Assembly (NCBI RefSeq): GCF_014201875.1
Contig: NZ_JACHFL010000020.1
Span: forward strand, 1-64,000
Reading direction: 5' to 3'
From: Deinococcus humi
Lineage (GTDB): Bacteria > Deinococcota > Deinococci > Deinococcales > Deinococcaceae
Length of the DNA stretch: 64,000 nt
Shown: positions 16,954-25,344 of the stretch, one piece after another
Layout: every line of letters starts with the position of its first letter
Numbering within the stretch: position 1 is the first letter of the stretch
Program-made: the position numbers and the translations under genes
Notes under the pieces: model-generated
Database searches by the model: none
Told to the model about the DNA's origin: nothing
The model's input: the letters and a program-made list of their open reading frames with translations, nothing else

Positions 16954-16971
16954 GATATTTACATAAATATC
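16954..16971 (-). promoter_or_regulatory. 18-bp palindromic operator, copy 3
   Basis: GATATTTACATAAATATC is the most symmetric copy: GATATTTA and TAAATATC are exact inverted arms around a 2-base centre. It stands 25 bp upstream of the ATG at 16929. Confidence 0.72.
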
Positions 16972-17046
16972 AACAGGAGGGAGGATGATCCCTCCCAGCC
17001 GCCGTCCTCACCCGCTTGCTTGGTAGTGGCCGCCCGTCCCCGCAAT

Positions 17047-17361
17047 TTAGAAGGGGAGCACGCTCTCGAACAGCGTGCCCTGACGACACTCGGTCACGTC
17101 GCGGAACAGCTCGGGGAACAGGCTGGGCATTCCCTTTCGGGCGCAGCGCAGGTGGTACTCGATGTGGGCGTGGTAGCGCTGGCTGGGCAGCACCAGCAGG
17201 TTGGCCGGATCGTTGTTGGTGCTGTCGCCGTCGCGGTGGTGGACGATCTCGCCGGGGGCCAGGGGACGGGCCAGCAGCTGCTCGGCCAGGACACGGTGCA
17301 GGGAGCGGACTTTGCCCGTCGCCTTGTCGCGTGTCTTGCGGTAGACCTTGCGGCGCTTCAT
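17047..17361 (-). CDS. HNH endonuclease-like protein
   Basis: 104 residues. The HNH core is visible: HRVLAEQLLARPLAPGEIVHHRDGDSTNNDPANLLVLPSQRYHAHIEYH. The HH pair, the central Asn (TNNDPANL) and the distal His form the beta-beta-alpha metal motif. The N-terminus is very basic (MKRRKVYRKTRDKATGK). Small free-standing HNH proteins of this type are common on plasmids and phages, and their targets are usually unknown. It is a single gene without coupled neighbours. Confidence 0.8.
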   Translation of the reverse strand: MKRRKVYRKTRDKATGKVRSLHRVLAEQLLARPLAPGEIVHHRDGDSTNNDPANLLVLPSQRYHAHIEYHLRCARKGMPSLFPELFRDVTECRQGTLFESVLPF

Positions 17362-17819
17362 GCTCCTTGACTCCTTACGCCTCGACCCTTCAGTGACGTC
17401 TCACATAGCTTGAAATCAGGTCCAGTCTACCCGGCCGAGTGATCCTCAGCCACCCAGTCCTTCGCTCCCCCACAGGCGAGGCTGTGGCGGGCTTCTCACC
17501 CCGCGTCGGCATCATCAGGCATGTCCCTCCGATGCCTGTGCTTCGCAGGAGCGCTACTCCTTAGTAGCGCCTCAGTGCAGTCCACCGTCATGCCCGCCGC
17601 CGCAGCCCAGTAACTGCTCCAACGCGTGATGGGAGGCGATCAAGCGGCGCCGGATGTGCAGCTTATTGGGGGAACCTGAGAATCAGAGCAGCGGATTACT
17701 ATCGTAAGAAAAGTACAACTGGAGGGTGATGTGCTTTAGCTTTGGTGCTGCCATGTCTGGTGCTCACCGGAGTGCATTCTACCTCCGCCAGTAGAGCGGA
17801 ACCTCCTGCTGGTATTCCG
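17362..17819. other. intergenic stretch with one hairpin
   Basis: No gene recognised. A perfect 8-bp stem with a 4-base loop, GCGCTACT-CCTT-AGTAGCGC, lies at 17551-17570 but lacks a T tract, so it is not a typical intrinsic terminator. The rest shows chance frames only. Confidence 0.4.
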
Positions 17820-18431
17820 CTAGGTCGGCGACGCGGACTGCATTTGCAGTCCGGCAACAAGCAGGCTGACCAGCCGACGGGCATCGTAGCGAGGGTCACC
17901 GCCAGCGCCGACGCAGAGGTTACCTACGCCGCGCATCAGGGCGTAGGGCTCCAGGCCAGGGTGAATCTCCCCGGCCTGAGCGGCGGCGTCCAGCAACCCG
18001 GCACACACTGGCACTAGGCGGTCGAGGAAGTAGGCGTGCAGCGTGTCGAAGCCGGCCTTGTCGGACTGCATGACGGCCGCAAGCCCGTGTTTGGTGGTCA
18101 GGAAATCCACGAAGAGGTCGATCCACTGTCCAAGCGCGGCGTAAGGACTGGCGCTGCTCGCCAGGAGCTGTGGACCGGCTTCAGCGCAGGCCTCGACCTG
18201 ATAACGATAGACCGCGACGATCAGGTCCGCCCGAGTCGGGAAGTGCCGGTAGATCGTGCCCACCCCGACCCCGGCTTTGAGCGCGATCTCGCGCACCGGC
18301 ACATTCACGCCGGACGTCACGAACAGGGCGGCGGCGGCGTCGAGCAGCGTCTGCTGGTTGCGCCGGGCGTCGGCCCGTTTGGGCTGGGCGGCTTGCCGTG
18401 CTCGCTCATCACTGTCGGTCAAGGTCTCCAT
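17820..18431 (-). CDS. TetR-family transcriptional regulator
   Basis: 203 residues. An N-terminal TetR HTH occupies about 24-70 (NQQTLLDAAAALFVTSGVNVPVREIALKAGVGVGTIYRHFPTRADLI) and is followed by a ligand-binding domain of the SBP-type (TetR_C) with a helical hydrophobic core. It is divergent from two tandem alpha/beta hydrolase genes. The intergenic region carries two perfect 15-bp palindromes (CGGAACAATGTTCCG and CGGAACGTCGTTCCG) within and after a strong promoter. It almost certainly represses the hydrolase genes and probably itself. The inducer is unknown. Confidence 0.88.
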   Translation of the reverse strand: METLTDSDERARQAAQPKRADARRNQQTLLDAAAALFVTSGVNVPVREIALKAGVGVGTIYRHFPTRADLIVAVYRYQVEACAEAGPQLLASSASPYAALGQWIDLFVDFLTTKHGLAAVMQSDKAGFDTLHAYFLDRLVPVCAGLLDAAAQAGEIHPGLEPYALMRGVGNLCVGAGGDPRYDARRLVSLLVAGLQMQSASPT

Positions 18432-18447
18432 CTTTCTACTCCTTGGC

Positions 18448-18493
18448 TTGACAAACGGAACAATGTTCCGTATCGTATCGGAACGTCGTTCCG
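18448..18493 (+). promoter_or_regulatory. promoter with two TetR operators
   Basis: TTGACA (18448-18453), 17-bp spacer, TATCGT (18471-18476). The palindrome CGGAACAATGTTCCG (18456-18470) fills the spacer and CGGAACGTCGTTCCG (18479-18493) lies at the expected transcript start. Binding at either would block RNA polymerase. Confidence 0.75.
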
Positions 18494-18660
18494 CTTACCC
18501 CAGGCTAACACAGCCGGACGGCATCGGGTACACAGCAGTTCAAGAAGGCAAGTTTCGTGAGCCCGGAGCGACGTCCAGGAGCACACGTCATGTGTGTCCA
18601 CGTCCATTGCCAATGGTTGACCCAGACCAGCGGCGAACCTCAAGAAAGGAAGTTCAGACC

Positions 18661-19632
18661 ATGAGCCAGCCAAGCCACCGAGCCGAAACCATACCCGTCA
18701 GCGCCTCCACTCCGGTCGTCTCGGTCGCCCCGGTGGTGCTGCCCGCTCCAGGGCGCACCGTGGACTTGCAGATGCGGGTGTCCGCGCCCATGACCGGCCG
18801 CGACCTGCCCATCGTCCTCCTCTCGCACGGCCACGGCAACTCGAACAACCTCTCCTCCCTGAACGGCTACGGCCCGCTCGCCCACTTCTGGGCGTCTCAC
18901 GGCTTCGTCGTGATCCAGCCCACCCACCTGAGTTCGAAGACGCTGCGCGACGTCGTCAACCCGAACGACCCCGAGGCCCCCCTCTTCTGGCGGTCGAGGG
19001 CCGAGGACATGAGGCGCATCCTCGACGGGCTTAACGTCATCGAGGCATCTGTCCCGGGGCTTCAGGGGCGTCTGGACCGCAGCCGGATCTCTGTCGCCGG
19101 GCACTCGATGGGCGGACACACCGCGGGGATGCTGCTCGGTGCTCGGTACACCGATCCCCACGACGGAACGGAAGTGGACCTGGCCGACGCCCGGATCAAG
19201 GCGGGGGTGCTGCTGACCCCACCCGGTGGAGGCGGGGCCGACCTCAGCGCGTTCGCAGCCGAACGGTACCCCTTTTTCCTGAACCCCAGCTTCGCGGAGA
19301 TGACGACGCCAGCCCTCGTCGTGGTGGGCGACCGGGACGCCTCCCCCCACTTGACGGTTCGTGGGCCGGATTGGCATGCGGACCCCTACGTCCTGAGTCC
19401 CAGCCCCAAGTGCCTGTTGACCCTGTTTGGCGCAGAACACGGCCTGGGCGGAGTGGCTGGGTACGACGCGGCGGAAACGACGGACGAGAGCCCCGAGCGT
19501 GTGGAGGCGGTGGGGCGGCTGACCTGGGCCTACCTGCGCAGCGCGCTCTACCCCGGAGACCCTGCCTGGGAAGATGCGACTGAAGCCTTGAAGAACAGTC
19601 CCCATCCACTGGGGCGGGTCGAACGCAAGTGA
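18661..19632 (+). CDS. alpha/beta hydrolase 1 (of a tandem pair)
   Basis: 323 residues. The oxyanion region SHGHG is at 55-59, the nucleophile elbow GHSMGG at 147-152 with Ser149, a likely acid in VVVGDRDAS and a likely His in GAEHGLGG. The overall pattern is that of the chlorophyllase/dienelactone-hydrolase-like family, without a signal peptide. The start chosen is the ATG after GAAAGGAAG (18645-18653); the frame is open further upstream, but that part overlaps the promoter. It probably hydrolyses an ester or lactone, substrate unknown. First gene after the TetR-controlled promoter, with a leader of about 170 nt. Confidence 0.85.
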   Translation: MSQPSHRAETIPVSASTPVVSVAPVVLPAPGRTVDLQMRVSAPMTGRDLPIVLLSHGHGNSNNLSSLNGYGPLAHFWASHGFVVIQPTHLSSKTLRDVVNPNDPEAPLFWRSRAEDMRRILDGLNVIEASVPGLQGRLDRSRISVAGHSMGGHTAGMLLGARYTDPHDGTEVDLADARIKAGVLLTPPGGGGADLSAFAAERYPFFLNPSFAEMTTPALVVVGDRDASPHLTVRGPDWHADPYVLSPSPKCLLTLFGAEHGLGGVAGYDAAETTDESPERVEAVGRLTWAYLRSALYPGDPAWEDATEALKNSPHPLGRVERK

Positions 19633-19866
19633 AGCGCTGAGCGGTGCAGGGTTGGGGGCTTCGTCCACCGGGGACCGCTCCGGCCGTCTCTCCCTCCAAG
19701 CCGAAATTCTCCATTCTGCCGCGCCCGTCCCCGCCGGAGTGACCGCTTCGACGCCCAGCGGTGGACCTTCCCAGGTGATTGGCGGGCTCGTTCTTCTCCT
19801 TCAACCGTGGAGCACGAACGAGGTTCCCGTCCTGTTTGCAAAGCAAGGCCTCACAAGGAGATGTTC

Positions 19867-20811
19867 ATGAGCCAATCCACTGTTTTACCTGCTGCGGCCT
19901 CCACCAGTACGCCTGCTCCCGTTGTATCGGTCAGTCCGGTGGTCCTGTCCGCTCCAGGCCGTGGCGAGGACTTGCAGGTGCGAGTCTCCGCCCCCGCGAC
20001 CGGGCGCGAATTGCCGATCATGGTCTTTGCGCACGGCTTTGGTGCTTCCTGCAACAGTTATGCCCCTCTTGTGAACTTCTGGGCGGCGCACGGCTTCGTC
20101 GTGATCCAGCCGACCTTTCTCGACTCCAAGACGCTGGGGCTCAGCCCGGAGGACTCCCGGACCCCCTCGATCTGGCGGTTCCGGGTCGAAGACATGAAAC
20201 GCAGTCTCGACGGCCTCGATCTCATCGAAGCTTCCGTGCCGGGGCTTCAGGGGCGCCTCGACCGGAGCCGTGTCGCCGCCGCCGGTCATTCGTACGGTGC
20301 TCAGACGACGGGGATGTTGTTGGGCGCGCGGGTTCTCGATTCCGGCGGCTTCCCGGGAAAGGACATGTCCGACCCGCGCATCAAGGTGGGCGTGCTGCTT
20401 TCGGCCACGGGCCGGGGGGGTGAGGATCTCACTCCGTTTGCGGCCGAGCATTTTCCGTTCATGAACCCGAGCTTCGCGGAGATGACGACCCCGGCCCTCG
20501 TGGTGGCGGGCGATCAGGACGATTCTCCGCTGAGCGTTCGTGGACCGGATTGGTTCACGGATGCCTACACCTTGAGCCCGGAGGACAAGTGTCTGGTGAC
20601 GTTCTTCGGAGCAGAACACATGCTCGGCGGAATTTCCGGAGACCTCGTGACAGAAACGACGGACGAGAACCCGGAGCGTGTCGCCTGGGTCCAACGGCTG
20701 ACCTGGGCCTACCTCCGCAGCGCGCTCTACCCGGGAGACCCCGCCTGGTCCGCCGCGTGTGCCGCGCTCATGGACAGCCCCAAGCCGCTGGGCCGGGTCG
20801 AATGGAAGTGA
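19867..20811 (+). CDS. alpha/beta hydrolase 2 (of a tandem pair)
   Basis: 314 residues, closely similar to hydrolase 1 along its whole length (same start MSQ, VVSV.PVVL.APGR..DLQ.RVSAP.TGR.LPI, EASVPGLQGRLDRSR, AEMTTPALVV, LRSALYPGDPAW). Key residues: AHGFG (55-59), GHSYG (140-144) with Ser142, and a conserved late His in GAEHMLGG. A good AAGGAG lies 6 nt before the ATG. It arose by tandem duplication. The 234-base gap has no evident promoter, so both may be read from the TetR-controlled start. Confidence 0.85.
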   Translation: MSQSTVLPAAASTSTPAPVVSVSPVVLSAPGRGEDLQVRVSAPATGRELPIMVFAHGFGASCNSYAPLVNFWAAHGFVVIQPTFLDSKTLGLSPEDSRTPSIWRFRVEDMKRSLDGLDLIEASVPGLQGRLDRSRVAAAGHSYGAQTTGMLLGARVLDSGGFPGKDMSDPRIKVGVLLSATGRGGEDLTPFAAEHFPFMNPSFAEMTTPALVVAGDQDDSPLSVRGPDWFTDAYTLSPEDKCLVTFFGAEHMLGGISGDLVTETTDENPERVAWVQRLTWAYLRSALYPGDPAWSAACAALMDSPKPLGRVEWK

Positions 20812-20970
20812 AGCGCCGAGGGGTGGGGGAACTCAGGGGTGACCACACGGATGGCCTCCGGCGGCCCGCCAAGGTGGCGGAAACCAGTGACCATGGAGAG
20901 GAACTGATTTTTAGGGTCAGGTGTGCCGGGCAGTTCCCTCTCTCACAAGCCCAAAGTCAAGGAGAATCGT

Positions 20971-21813
20971 ATGGCTGAGAAAATCTGGTTCATCACCGGC
21001 GCCTCCCGCGGTCTCGGGCGCGTCTGGGCCGAAGCCGCTCTGCAACGTGGCGACCGGGTGGCCGCCACCGCCCGCAGGGTCGCCGATCTGGCCGACCTGA
21101 CCGAGCGTTACGGCGACGCCGTCCTGTCCCTGGCGCTCGACGTGACCGCCGCCGAGCAGGCCACGCAGGCGGTCGGGCAAGCCCACGCCCACTTTGGCCG
21201 ATTGGATGTCGTCTTGAACAACGCGGGCTACACCCTGGTCGGCATGGTTGAAGAAGCGAGCGACGCCGACGTGCACGCGCTGTTCGACACGAACGTCTAC
21301 GGCATGCACCGGGTCATTCGGGCCGCGCTGCCGCTGCTGCGCAGTCAGGGCAGCGGACACCTCATCGGCGTCTCCAGCACCCTCGGCATCGTCCCCAGGC
21401 CACTCATCGGCCTGTACTGCGCGACCAAGGCCGCCACCGAATCGCTGCACGAAAGCCTGGCGGCGGAAGTGAAGCCGTTCGGCCTCAAGGTGACGCTGAT
21501 CGAACCGGGCGCCTACGCCACCGAATTTGGCGCCTCGAGAAAGGAAGCGACGGCCCTGGACGCCTATGCCGATCTCCGTCAGCAGGTGTTCGGGAGACTC
21601 GTGAACGAGAACCGCGGGGCCCCCCGGGCGACCGCGCAGGCCGTCCTCCAGCTCGTGGACGCCGAGACTCCGCCCCTGCGGTTGATCCTGGGCAGCGAAT
21701 CGTTGCCCGAGGTGCGGACGACCTATGCCGGGCGCCTGGCCGTCTGGGAGGAGTGGGCGGCGGTCTCGAACGCCGCCCAGGGCGAGCAGAAGAATCCTGC
21801 CGCGCTGTCCTGA
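20971..21813 (+). CDS. short-chain dehydrogenase/reductase (SDR)
   Basis: 280 residues, classical SDR. The NAD(P) motif TGASRGLG is at 9-16, NNAG at 83-86, the catalytic Ser at 135/136 (GVSSTLG), and Tyr149 and Lys153 in LYCATK. Arg13 favours NADPH. A strong AAGGAGA lies upstream of ATG. The C-terminal extension (about 50 residues) resembles SDRs acting on larger carbonyl substrates. It follows the two hydrolases on the same strand, so the three may form a pathway acting on an ester-containing compound; substrate unknown. Confidence 0.85.
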   Translation: MAEKIWFITGASRGLGRVWAEAALQRGDRVAATARRVADLADLTERYGDAVLSLALDVTAAEQATQAVGQAHAHFGRLDVVLNNAGYTLVGMVEEASDADVHALFDTNVYGMHRVIRAALPLLRSQGSGHLIGVSSTLGIVPRPLIGLYCATKAATESLHESLAAEVKPFGLKVTLIEPGAYATEFGASRKEATALDAYADLRQQVFGRLVNENRGAPRATAQAVLQLVDAETPPLRLILGSESLPEVRTTYAGRLAVWEEWAAVSNAAQGEQKNPAALS

Positions 21814-21906
21814 AGGACCAGCCATGCCGCAACGACGATCCTCCACGGGGGTCTGCTCAGCTTCTGTCACCGGTCAGGGTGAACCGGTGAAGCGCGCGGT
21901 TCTTCC

Positions 21907-22515
21907 ATGACCACCCGCGTGGAAGCCTTCAGCGACGCCGTGTTCGCCATCATCACCATCATGGTGCTGGAGCTGCCCCATCCGCAGGGGCAGGCGTGGT
22001 CGAGCCTGCTGCGGGTGTGGCCCACCTTCCTCGCCTACGTGCTGAGCTTCGTACTCGTCGGCCTCGCCTGGACCAACCACCACCACCTGCTCCGCTCGGT
22101 GCGTCAGACGTCGAACCGCTTGCTCTGAGCCAACTTGAACCTGCTGTTCTGGCTCTCGCTGTTGCCCTTCGTGACCGGTTGGGCGGGCGAGACGCATTTC
22201 GCCCCCGTCCCCATGACTGTCTACGCCGCCGACGCACTGCTCAATGCCGTGGCGTTCAGCGCGCTGATTCACGTCATCCGTCACGACCCCGCCAACCCCC
22301 CGCAGGGCCTGGGGCGTCGGGGCAGGATCGCCGCCTCGCTGGTCGCCTACGTCGTGTCCGTGGTGGCTCCCGTGGCCGGACCGGTGGGCGTGTGGGTGTC
22401 CGGGCTGTGCCTTGTCTTCGTGGCGCTGACGTGGCTGGCGCCGGACCGGCGCAGCGGGCAGGCGGCGGAGAAATCGGGCCAGGGCCACACGGTGCTGGCA
22501 AGGAGACCGCGATAG
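21907..22515 (+). pseudogene. TMEM175-like (DUF1211) membrane channel, interrupted by TGA
   Basis: The start MTTRVEAFSDAVFAIIITIMVLEL-type sequence carries the FSD signature of bacterial TMEM175 potassium channels. Membrane segments follow (about 8-20, 36-55, 78-95, 103-120, 140-160, 165-185). The frame is stopped by TGA at 22126-22128, between RLL and ANLNLLFWLSLLPF; relatives have LLWANL here, so a TGG-to-TGA change (Trp to stop) explains it exactly. Without the stop the product is 202 residues, the normal family length. Either a genuine nonsense mutation or a base error. Confidence 0.8.
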
Positions 22516-22700
22516 GCCGTTGAACTGGGTGTGACGGGAAGCCAAACCACCTTCGTTTCCCCCTCCATGTCGTCCCGGATTCGCTCTGACTGTCTCCACC
22601 TGAAACTGTCCACTTCTTGGAGCCACTGGCGACCAGTGGCTTCACCCCCATCCGACCCGCAAGCAGGGGGAGGGGGATGCATGAAAAACGGAGGACCTCC

Positions 22701-23981
22701 ATGCCCATTCAAGGATCAGACCTGTTGAAGAACTCGCGTCGTTCTGGGATGTGGAACGGCCATACCAGGGCCCAGGCTGCCGACACCATGCGGACCACCA
22801 CGCTCGACTCAGGACCCCTGATCCAGCTCACGCTGCTGCTGCTCTCGGCGCTGACGGTGATGGCGGCGGCGGCTATCGCGCCCGCCCTGCCTGCCCTGGA
22901 GGCACACTTCGCCGGGGTGCCGAACGCCCACCTCCTGGTCAAACTCCTCGTCACCCTCGTCGGGTTGGTCATCGCGCTGACGGCCCCCATCGCTGGAATG
23001 CTGGCCGACCGGTTCGGGCGCCGCCCGGTGCTGATCATCGCACTGCTGCTCTTCACCCTGGGCGGGGCCAGCGGCCTGATCTTCAGCTCGCTGGGCGCGC
23101 TGCTGGCGGGGCGAATCGTGCTGGGGCTCGCGGTCGCGGGCACCATGACGGCCACCGGCGCGCTGATCAACGACCTGTTCAGCGGCCCTGCGCGGGGCCA
23201 GTTCCTGAGTCGTCAGGCAGCGGCCACCAACTTCGGCGGCGCCGTGCTGCTGCCACTCGGCGGCGTGCTGGCCGGCTTCGGCTGGCGGGTGCCCTTCGGC
23301 CTGTACCTGCTGGCCCTGCTGCTGCTGCCGCTGGTCTGGCGCCTGCCCCCGGGCGTGCCGGGGGCAGGCGCCAGCGAGACCGGAAAGGTCAGGCCGCGCT
23401 GGGGCCTGATCGGGCTGGTGTACGCCCTGGCCCTCCTGTACATGCTCACCTTCTACCTGATGCCAACCCAGGGCCCCTTTCTGCTGGCGTTCCTGCACGT
23501 CTCGCCCGGCACCACCGGCCTGATCCTGGGGGGGTTTACCCTGGTCGCGGCCCTGACCTCGCTGCTGTATGCGCGCCTGGCGGGCCGCTTCGATGCGCGC
23601 CGGGTCGCGGCGCTGGGCTTCCTGTTGCTGGGAGCTGGTTGGCTGATCGTCTCACGGTCGGACGGTCTGGGCGGCGTGCTGCCGGGCCTGCTGGTCGGCG
23701 GCCTAGGCGCGGGGCTGGTGTTCCCCAACCTCTACGCCTGGCTGGCCGACGTGACTCCCGCCGCCTGGCGCGGGCGTATCACGGCGGGCATGAGCAGCGC
23801 GGTCTTCCTGGGCCAGTTTCTCAGCCCGCTGGTGCTGACCTCGCCTTCCGCTCGACCCGCTGTCGGCTTCGTTTGGGGCGCGGCATTGGCGGGCGTGGTC
23901 GGCCTGGGGCTGCTCGCCTCCAGCGTCTTTGGTCGCCGAGCACCAGCCGACCGGACCAACGCCCGGGAGCGCGTCACCTGA
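22701..23981 (+). CDS. MFS drug/metabolite exporter
   Basis: 426 residues with about 12 membrane segments. MFS motif A is present as GMLADRFGRRPVL after the second helix. The general pattern is that of the 14/12-TM multidrug (Bcr/CflA-like) exporters. The start ATG 22701 has GGAGG 6 nt upstream; later in-frame ATGs at 22749 and 22788 are alternatives with poor ribosome sites, and the first about 30 residues before the membrane part are not conserved-looking. Unlinked by overlap to its neighbours. The substrate cannot be read. Confidence 0.85.
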   Translation: MPIQGSDLLKNSRRSGMWNGHTRAQAADTMRTTTLDSGPLIQLTLLLLSALTVMAAAAIAPALPALEAHFAGVPNAHLLVKLLVTLVGLVIALTAPIAGMLADRFGRRPVLIIALLLFTLGGASGLIFSSLGALLAGRIVLGLAVAGTMTATGALINDLFSGPARGQFLSRQAAATNFGGAVLLPLGGVLAGFGWRVPFGLYLLALLLLPLVWRLPPGVPGAGASETGKVRPRWGLIGLVYALALLYMLTFYLMPTQGPFLLAFLHVSPGTTGLILGGFTLVAALTSLLYARLAGRFDARRVAALGFLLLGAGWLIVSRSDGLGGVLPGLLVGGLGAGLVFPNLYAWLADVTPAAWRGRITAGMSSAVFLGQFLSPLVLTSPSARPAVGFVWGAALAGVVGLGLLASSVFGRRAPADRTNARERVT

Positions 23982-24187
23982 CGCCGTGACAGCTCAGCCC
24001 ACCGCGACCTCCACGAAAGCACGGGAGCAAAGGACCTGGTCTCCTGATCCGGCCTGATGGGTTCAGTTCAAGGTGCCTATCCGAGATAGTAAAACCTTGG
24101 GAGAACGACGTCGCTCAAGAACGTGCTGTTTTTGAGCAAAATTGTGCTTCCCGTCGGGATGTCAGGAGGGGCGACGTATGAGGACGC

Positions 24188-25069
24188 CTACTGCCGCAGG
24201 GCCGAGGGGGCAACGCCGAAGTGACGCCGGACGTGGTGGGTGAGGTGACTCTGGTGGGTGAACCCGACCGTGTTCGCGATGGTGACCAGGGAGAGTCTGG
24301 GCGTCGAGAGGAGGGTTCTGGCCCGCTCGCCGCGCCGGAGCACGATGTACTGGTGAGGAGTTGTCCCTGTGGCGCGCTTGAACTGGCGCGAGAAATGGTA
24401 GGGGCTGAGACCCGCCATCCCCGCCAGGGTGGCGAGGCTCAGGTCCTCGTGCAGGTGGTCGAGCACGTAATGGGCGACCCGTTCGAGCTTTCCCCTGGAC
24501 AGGCCGTGCCTCGGCTCCTGGAGCGCCTTGTTCTCAGCGGAGTAGGTTCTCAGCAGGTGAACGGCGAGCACATTCACGAGGGACTCGACGTAGAGGCGCT
24601 CGGGCGGGTGCTCCCGCCGCAGTTCCGAACGCAGGGTCCCGGCGAGCTGCCGGATCAGGGGGTCGTCCGCGCTGCGATTTTCGACGATCTCCACGGACCC
24701 CCGGCGCAGGAGGTCACGGGTAGCCCGCTCCACGAAGGCCGGCGTCAGGTAGAAGATAAGGTGCTCGGCCTCCTGAAGCCACTCGCTGCCGTGCGGCTGG
24801 CCGCTCCCGATGATCGAGACGTTCCCGTCCCCCAGCAGGCGGGTGAGCTGCCGACCTCCTGCCGTCTGCCACGTCGAGAGACAAGCCGTATTCTCGTAGC
24901 AGACATCGACGGAGATTTCGGGGTGGGCGTGTTCCGGAAAGTGGGTGGGCGCGATGGCCGCGCAAAAGAGGCCGATCCCTTCGACGAAGTTGGTGAGGTG
25001 GTAGGGAATGTCCGCACCGGATGCTCCGGAGTTCAGCACGTCAGCCTCCGTGGACGAGCCGTTGACCAC
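24188..25069 (-). CDS. AraC-family transcriptional regulator
   Basis: 293 residues. The C-terminal double HTH is at about 190-290 (LERVAHYVLDHLHEDLSLATLAGMAGLSPYHFSRQFKRATGTTPHQYIVLRRGERARTLL... IANTVGFTHQSHLTHHVRRHFGVAPSALR). The N-terminal part is cupin-like with histidines (THFPEHAHPEISVDVCYENT). It lies convergent with the MFS gene; its target is not obvious because the next gene leftward is convergent and the one rightward (25345) points the same way. Confidence 0.88.
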   Translation of the reverse strand: MVNGSSTEADVLNSGASGADIPYHLTNFVEGIGLFCAAIAPTHFPEHAHPEISVDVCYENTACLSTWQTAGGRQLTRLLGDGNVSIIGSGQPHGSEWLQEAEHLIFYLTPAFVERATRDLLRRGSVEIVENRSADDPLIRQLAGTLRSELRREHPPERLYVESLVNVLAVHLLRTYSAENKALQEPRHGLSRGKLERVAHYVLDHLHEDLSLATLAGMAGLSPYHFSRQFKRATGTTPHQYIVLRRGERARTLLSTPRLSLVTIANTVGFTHQSHLTHHVRRHFGVAPSALRQ

Positions 25070-25344
25070 TTCTGCTGGGGCTTGCCCGAGATGGGGTGGG
25101 CGAAGGGTGGACCGAGGAATGGCGGGGCGAACTTTGCTTCACCCGGCGACATGAGCGCGCGCCGTTTGGAGAAGTGGACACATGGTCAGGCGTCGACCTC
25201 CAAGAGTCTGAGGGACATCAAGACAAGTCCCCTGAAGTGGAGCCTTTCCACTCCTGACTGAATCGGGCTCGGTTGCCGTGAGATGGTTCGGCACTCCGGG
25301 CATGATGACCGGACGCCTCGTGAGCGGGAAGCAGGTGAACCCGT

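Noticed and set aside
17551..17570. Hairpin GCGCTACT/AGTAGCGC as terminator
   Set aside because: No T tract on either strand and no gene ending nearby.
22751..23989. 412-codon frame overlapping the MFS gene
   Set aside because: Arg/Pro/Gly-rich out-of-frame reading of a membrane protein gene.
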